From Spongiibacteraceae bacterium (GTDB lineage: Bacteria; Pseudomonadota; Gammaproteobacteria; Pseudomonadales; Dasaniaceae), in NCBI GenBank assembly GCA_028280715.1, contig JANQLG010000004.1:1-64000 (forward strand): 64,000 nucleotides of DNA, given 5' to 3'. The position numbers were made by a program, and so were the translations under genes. This document shows, piece by piece, positions 59,573 to 64,000 of this stretch (position 1 is the stretch's first letter; each line of letters opens with the position of its first letter). The notes under the pieces are model-generated. The model saw only the letters and a list, made by a program, of their open reading frames with translations, was not told the DNA's origin and did not search any database.

Positions 59573-60331
59573 ATGCGTTGCCACGAAGTTGACTATGAGA
59601 TTATTGGCCACGACATGCAAATGGTGGAAATCGAGCTGGATCAAGGCGAAACTGTAATTGCCGAAGCTGGTGCGATGAATTACATGGAAGATGGCATCAG
59701 CTTTGAAACCAAAATGGGGGACGGCTCTGACGCCAACCAGAGTGTAGTCGGAAAATTATTGGGCGCTGGCAAACGCATGTTGACCGGTGAATCGTTGTTT
59801 ATGACACATTTCACCAATGCTGCTGGAGGCAAAAAACGGGTTTCCTTTGCTGCTCCCTTTCCCGGTTCGATCATTCCTATCAACATGGCAGATATCGGAG
59901 AAGAGATTCTCTGCCAGAAAGACAGCTTTTTGGCTGCGGCTCTAGGTACCAAAGTCGATATTGCTTTTAACCGCCGCATAGGCAGTGGTCTGTTTGGGGG
60001 AGAAGGCTTTATTCTGCAGCGATTACAGGGCGATGGCATGGCGTTTATGCATGCCGGTGGCACGGTGGTTTGCAAGGAACTAAAGGGTGAGAAGTTACTG
60101 TTGGATACCGGCTGTTTAGTGGCCTTTAGTTCCAGTATCGATTATGACATCAAGCTGGTCAGTGGGCTGAAAAGCTTATTTTTTGGCGGTGAAGGTCTGT
60201 GGATGGCAAGCTTGTCTGGCACAGGTTCCGTGTGGATACAGAGTTTGCCGTTCTCGCGTCTGGCTGACAGAATTCTTGCTCATGCCCCTACAACCGGCGG
60301 CAATAAGCAGGGAGAAGGCAACATCCTGTAA
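59573..60331 (+). CDS. AIM24/TIGR00266-family protein
   Basis: A 252-residue, beta-rich soluble protein of the AIM24 family. [34 protein letters not shown] and [19 protein letters not shown] are its characteristic repeats. The bacterial function is unknown; mitochondrial AIM24 affects inner-membrane organisation. The start at 59573 has AAGGA 8 nt upstream; the ATG at 59555 would add six residues. It follows the PilZ gene by 65 bp. Confidence 0.9.
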   Translation: MRCHEVDYEIIGHDMQMVEIELDQGETVIAEAGAMNYMEDGISFETKMGDGSDANQSVVGKLLGAGKRMLTGESLFMTHFTNAAGGKKRVSFAAPFPGSIIPINMADIGEEILCQKDSFLAAALGTKVDIAFNRRIGSGLFGGEGFILQRLQGDGMAFMHAGGTVVCKELKGEKLLLDTGCLVAFSSSIDYDIKLVSGLKSLFFGGEGLWMASLSGTGSVWIQSLPFSRLADRILAHAPTTGGNKQGEGNIL

Positions 60332-60472
60332 AATCCTACAGTATATAAGCTAAGGCTCGTTACTAAATTCACTGTTATAATTTTAGCTGGCACATCAATG
60401 GTGGAGCGGTATAGTACTTGGTGTTTATATAAGATTTTAATTTAACAGGTTCTTATAACTAGCTGAATAATA

Positions 60473-61810
60473 ATGAATTTTCCTAAGCTTTCAGACAATC
60501 CAGGCCTACGGGTTCAGAAAGGAGTTACTTCCGGAGCTGATCGGATTTCTATTACTCAGCAGACAAACCTCAACCACCTCGATCGAAGCTTGCGGGAGCA
60601 CTGGCAGCTGGGTCAAAACATTTTATTGTGCTGGTGCAGGGTGGAAAATGGTATTCAGGTACTCAAAGCGCCACATTACTTTCTTGGACGTTTTACTGCT
60701 ACGTTGAGTGACTGCTCGTCGGTTGACAGATTGGAAGCGTTAAATGGACGATTTATTAGAGAGTTGATTACTAACTCTCGCGTCTTATCAAAACGGGAGT
60801 TTGCTGGCGCCGCCAGTCGCCTGGAGCTGGAACCCGTTACCATTACGCTACCACTAACATTGCAACACAAACGAGTGATCAACGACACCGTTGATGCCAT
60901 GATCAAGCGTTACAGTATCAACTACGTACAGAGCAGAGCAGTATTGCTGTTTGATATTGTTGGTTTTTCCCTAGTATCTCCCTTTGAACAGACCAGTCAG
61001 CTGAACAGCCTGTCCCACTCGCTCAACTCAGCGCACAACAAGCTGCGTAAACAGAATATCAATATTAATTTTTCGCGCACCACCACGGGTGATGGTTATT
61101 ACGTTTGGCATCAGAATGAAAGCCCGAAGGCCAATATGGAGTTGTTCCAGTTTATGCTACTTGTGTTGGCTGACAATGCCCTCGCGCGCAGAGCGGCAAG
61201 ATCCAACAGCAGTGCTGGCCTAATAGCACCCAGCATAAGGACGGGTTTCCATATCGGCAGCCACTTTGAGTTTTACCAGGTTGAAGGTTTGAACCCAGGC
61301 ATGAACAGCTACATCGTAGGTGATGTCACCATTGAGCTTGCTCGCATGGTCGACTTAGCACGGCCTGGCCAGATTTTTATTGGTGAGTTTGAAACCCGGG
61401 CTCCTACATCTCAGCGTGAAGAGGCCTACTTAGTTCCTGCTACCAGTCAGCAGTTTGTCGACCGAGCCAGCCGTCAAAGCCAGGCTCTGCTTGGCGTAAC
61501 GCTTTCTGGCGAGCATATTGATGAGATTCATTGTTTTTTGACTGGCAATACAGGAGCCTCCGGTGGTCAATCGGTTCGTCATTATCCTATTACTGATAAA
61601 CACGGCCGGACTCGCAATGCCTGTAACTTACGTATCAATATTCGTGTCAGAGAAAGCAACCGGCCGTTAATTCTGGGTATTCAAGATGGTCCGATGCCGC
61701 GGCGAAGCGTAAGAAAATCAGCTTTCAACCTGTCGGCCAGAATGTCGGAAAAAAGCAGCAAAGTGATTAAAAAACGGACTGAAATCGATTTTTCTGCTAT
61801 AGAAGAGTGA
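60473..61810 (+). CDS. Class III nucleotidyl cyclase-like protein (probably divergent)
   Basis: A 445-residue soluble protein. Residues of about 155–305 look like a class III cyclase domain: VLLFDIVGFS with metal-type D161, TTGDGYYVWH with D207, RTGFHIGSHFEFY, and IVGDVTIELARMVDLARPGQ with R291. The usual transition-state Asn before that Arg is replaced (I or T in D-V-T-I-E-L), so activity is uncertain. The N-terminal 130 residues are unassigned, and the C-terminus is basic and Ser-rich. The next gene is an HD-type phosphodiesterase-like protein, so the pair may make and break a cyclic nucleotide. Confidence 0.65.
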   Translation: MNFPKLSDNPGLRVQKGVTSGADRISITQQTNLNHLDRSLREHWQLGQNILLCWCRVENGIQVLKAPHYFLGRFTATLSDCSSVDRLEALNGRFIRELITNSRVLSKREFAGAASRLELEPVTITLPLTLQHKRVINDTVDAMIKRYSINYVQSRAVLLFDIVGFSLVSPFEQTSQLNSLSHSLNSAHNKLRKQNININFSRTTTGDGYYVWHQNESPKANMELFQFMLLVLADNALARRAARSNSSAGLIAPSIRTGFHIGSHFEFYQVEGLNPGMNSYIVGDVTIELARMVDLARPGQIFIGEFETRAPTSQREEAYLVPATSQQFVDRASRQSQALLGVTLSGEHIDEIHCFLTGNTGASGGQSVRHYPITDKHGRTRNACNLRINIRVRESNRPLILGIQDGPMPRRSVRKSAFNLSARMSEKSSKVIKKRTEIDFSAIEE

Positions 61811-61831
61811 TAAATCAATGAGAGTGCAAGT

Positions 61832-62779
61832 GTGGGTGCATCTAATCGATTAGCTATGGATGTGAGCGGTACCATCGATGTTACTGACCCCCAGTCAGTG
61901 TGCTCTGCCGTGCTTGCGATTTTTAATGCCCGCTACCCGCAGGCTGACTTTACTATCATTAATAAGCTCTATGATGATTTCGCCGCCTTGTATCGAGGTC
62001 AGTTACCCGGCTTTTTAGCCTGCGATACCAGTTACCACGATATTCAGCATGTACTCGATGTTAGTCTGGCTATGGCTCGATTACTGGATGGTTACGATGC
62101 TTCTCACGAACCCGCAGAACAGCTTGGTGCAGAGTTAGCCAAGCTGGGTTTAATCGTTGCCCTGTTCCATGATTCCGGATATATCCGCAGGCAAGGTGAG
62201 TCGGATATTCAAAATGGCGCGGAGTACACCAAGATTCATGTCAGTCGTAGTGCGCAGTTTATGGCGGAATATTTGCCGTCAATTGGTTATACCGATAATG
62301 CACAACTGGCAGGCAGGCTGGTGCATTTTACCGGCTATGAATGCAAGCCCGATGAGATCAATATTGATGATCCAAAACTGAGAACTGTTGGTGCGCTGGT
62401 AGGAACTGCCGATGTTATTGCGCAGATGGCCGACCCGGCTTATTTGGAAAAATGTCGTGACCGATTATTTCCGGAATTTGAAGTGGGTGGTATCGCCAGA
62501 CAGAAAAAACCGGATGGATCAGAAACGGTTCTGTACAAATCTGCCGAAGATTTACTGATCAAAACACCGCAGTTTATTAAAACCACTATCGAAGAACGCC
62601 TGGAAGGGCATTTCAACGGTTTATACCATTACGTGGAAGCGCATTTTGGTGGGCGCAATTATTATATGGAAGCACTGGAAAAAAATTGCCTGCATTTAGA
62701 ATCACTGCTGGCTCAAAACGATCCATCACTACTCTCAGGCTCAGCGCTTCGACCAAAATTTTCTAAACGTGCCCACTGA
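61832..62779 (+). CDS. HD-domain phosphodiesterase-like protein
   Basis: A 315-residue soluble protein with metal-dependent phosphohydrolase motifs: Y-H-D-I-Q-H-V (near 68–74), V-A-L-F-H-D-S-G-Y (near 108–116) and T-A-D-V-I-A-Q-M-A-D. The arrangement resembles PDEase-type HD proteins that hydrolyse cyclic nucleotides. GTG 61832 gives the longest form; ATG 61856 is also possible. It lies 21 bp after the cyclase-like gene and overlaps rsmJ by 11 bp. Confidence 0.78.
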   Translation: MGASNRLAMDVSGTIDVTDPQSVCSAVLAIFNARYPQADFTIINKLYDDFAALYRGQLPGFLACDTSYHDIQHVLDVSLAMARLLDGYDASHEPAEQLGAELAKLGLIVALFHDSGYIRRQGESDIQNGAEYTKIHVSRSAQFMAEYLPSIGYTDNAQLAGRLVHFTGYECKPDEINIDDPKLRTVGALVGTADVIAQMADPAYLEKCRDRLFPEFEVGGIARQKKPDGSETVLYKSAEDLLIKTPQFIKTTIEERLEGHFNGLYHYVEAHFGGRNYYMEALEKNCLHLESLLAQNDPSLLSGSALRPKFSKRAH

Positions 62780-63563
62780 TCAATCAGCACTGGCTGTCCT
62801 TCTTAATCCTACCTGTGAAAAGCAATGTCATGCATTAGCTGACATATTGCAATTGCCACTGTTACAGCATGATGATGAAAAGACCAACTACCCTTTTTAC
62901 CTCAGTGTGGATGAGCAGGGTGTTTACGTTCAGCAAACAGGATTCAAAGCGCCTGGCCCTGTACGCGTCGATTTTTCTGGTGGTGCTTCTGCCTATCGGC
63001 GCACCAAGGGAGGAGGAGAATTAATTGTCAAAGCAGTGGGTGGCGATAAGAAAAACAGGCCAACAGTATTAGATGCAACCGCTGGTTTAGGGCGAGACAG
63101 TTTTGTATTGGCTGCTAAAGGCTGCAGCGTTGTTCTATGCGAACGTTCACCAGTGATTTATCAGTTATTACAGGACGGTCTGCAGCGTGCGTCAACATCA
63201 AATGATATTGAGCTGAAAAACATTGCGGAAAGAATGCATTTGCAGGCAATGGATGCGATTGATTTTCTGCAAAAAATCGAAAACGAACAGCGACCCGATG
63301 TGGTTATGATTGATCCCATGTTTCCTCCTTCCGGAAAATCGGCATTGGTAAAAAAAGATATGCAGGCCTTTCATCAATTAGTTGGCCCTGATCAGGATGG
63401 AAAACAATTACTTGAAATCGCTTTGCAAAAAGCCGTGCATAGAGTTGTGGTTAAGCGACCACGAAAAGCAGAATGGTTAGGTCAAAGAAAACCGAATTAT
63501 GCTTTAGAAGGTAAAGCAATTCGTTTTGATATTTATTCTCTGAAGACTTTTTCTAGCAAATAA
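62769..63563 (+). CDS. rsmJ: 16S rRNA (guanine-1516-N2)-methyltransferase
   Basis: A 264-residue SAM-dependent methyltransferase. Its SAM motif is VLDATAGLGRDSFVLAAKG, and the target-binding DPMFPPSGKSALVKKDMQAF is a clear RsmJ (YhiQ) signature. It methylates G1516 of 16S rRNA. The GTG start overlaps the HD gene's end by 11 bp, which suggests translational coupling. Confidence 0.95.
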   Translation: MPTDQSALAVLLNPTCEKQCHALADILQLPLLQHDDEKTNYPFYLSVDEQGVYVQQTGFKAPGPVRVDFSGGASAYRRTKGGGELIVKAVGGDKKNRPTVLDATAGLGRDSFVLAAKGCSVVLCERSPVIYQLLQDGLQRASTSNDIELKNIAERMHLQAMDAIDFLQKIENEQRPDVVMIDPMFPPSGKSALVKKDMQAFHQLVGPDQDGKQLLEIALQKAVHRVVVKRPRKAEWLGQRKPNYALEGKAIRFDIYSLKTFSSK

Positions 63564-63586
63564 AGTAGCCCTATTGCTATATTAAT

Positions 63587-64000
63587 TTATCCTTCCTTGG
63601 CGCCAATCAAAGCATATTCGCCATGAAATAGAACCGCTTCTTTTCCCTGGTTAGTAACTGATGATGACAATTTGATTCTTGCCAGTTTTCCCGATTGAAC
63701 ACGATCAAAAAATCGATCCCATTCTTGCTCAGATAATGGATGAGACTGTGCATAAATGATTTTGTCATCCACAGGATTCAGATAATCGATTTCTCCATGG
63801 CGTACCACAATATTAGGGTCAATATTTCGTTGCCTTGCCTGTAGATAAACCATTCCCCAGCAACTCATTACTGTTAAGCAATATAGGCTGCCGCCGAATG
63901 CGGTAAGTTTATCATTTAGAGAGGGTTTCAGGTCCATTGCAAGGGTCAATACTTTTTCATCATAGTTTTCTACGCGTAAATTTAGGTAGTCGGTTATAGG
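63587..64000 (-). CDS. YiiD C-terminal-domain thioesterase (5' end outside the window)
   Basis: The frame stays open to the window edge, reading PITDYLNLRVENYDEK ahead of the Met at 63937. At least 137 residues are visible. The hotdog-fold landmarks NDKLTAFGGSLYCL, then C-W-G-M-V-Y-L, and DYLNPVDDKI match the YiiD_C putative thioesterase domain. In E. coli this domain is fused to an N-terminal GNAT domain; whether that is so here cannot be seen. It is convergent with rsmJ. Confidence 0.82.
   Translation of the reverse strand, partial: PITDYLNLRVENYDEKVLTLAMDLKPSLNDKLTAFGGSLYCLTVMSCWGMVYLQARQRNIDPNIVVRHGEIDYLNPVDDKIIYAQSHPLSEQEWDRFFDRVQSGKLARIKLSSSVTNQGKEAVLFHGEYALIGAKEG

Overview
The window reads as one contiguous chromosome segment of a marine-type gammaproteobacterium. 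The evidence is the tail of an rRNA operon, an ANR/FNR–cbb3 oxidase–hemN cluster arranged as in Pseudomonas and Cellvibrio relatives, a three-gene pnt transhydrogenase, holD-like/rimI, rsmJ, and the proteobacterial dedicated sortase (Pds) system, which is mostly known from marine Proteobacteria. Placement near Cellvibrionales is inference only.

Layout. 1–950: 3' end of 23S rRNA, 5S rRNA, terminators and a hairpin-rich stretch. 1004–5127: short-chain fatty-acid transporter, nitronate monooxygenase-like protein and acyl-CoA ligase. 5176–7817: a small protein, a frameshifted mini-gene and a lipoprotein sugar dehydrogenase with two heme-c motifs. 7958–11514: the first half of the Pds system (pdsO, histidine kinase, response regulator). 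11750–32706: an accessory island. 33089–37643: a lipoprotein hydrolase, then the second half of Pds (vWA/VIT sortase target, class GN sortase) and a small crystallin-J1-like protein. 37740–40531: pntB, pntA2, pntA1. 41061–45251: leuA, holD-like, rimI, a small hypothetical gene and a hemerythrin. 45356–57456: hemN, anr/fnr, ccoNOQP, ccoGHIS, a TauE/SafE-like protein and a Yip1 protein. 57583–64000: ompW, a zinc-ribbon-like protein, PilZ, AIM24, a cyclase-like protein, an HD protein, rsmJ and a truncated thioesterase.

The island looks like a catabolic unit for a small, possibly sulfated, sugar acid or lactone. A SorC-type regulator sits between two divergent operons. One carries split transketolase, an UlaF/AraD-like epimerase and a sulfatase without a signal peptide. 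The other carries a PTE-family hydrolase, UlaD-like and UlaE-like proteins, a PfkB kinase, a CobW GTPase, a TctC–TctB fusion, TctA, an SDR, and an ECF sigma/FecR/TonB-receptor triad. Together they outline uptake, desulfation, ring opening, oxidation, phosphorylation, decarboxylation and entry into the pentose phosphate pathway, parallel to L-ascorbate/3-keto-L-gulonate catabolism. The UlaD-like protein lacks three active-site residues of the known decarboxylase.

Regulatory signals visible by eye include: a direct-repeat box with 10-bp periodicity upstream of pdsO, pdsR, the lipoprotein hydrolase and the sortase target; matching ECF-type promoters before the sigma gene and the TonB receptor; and FNR/ANR boxes before the hemerythrin, hemN, ccoN and ompW. 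Several gene boundaries carry short tandem duplications of 13–16 bp.
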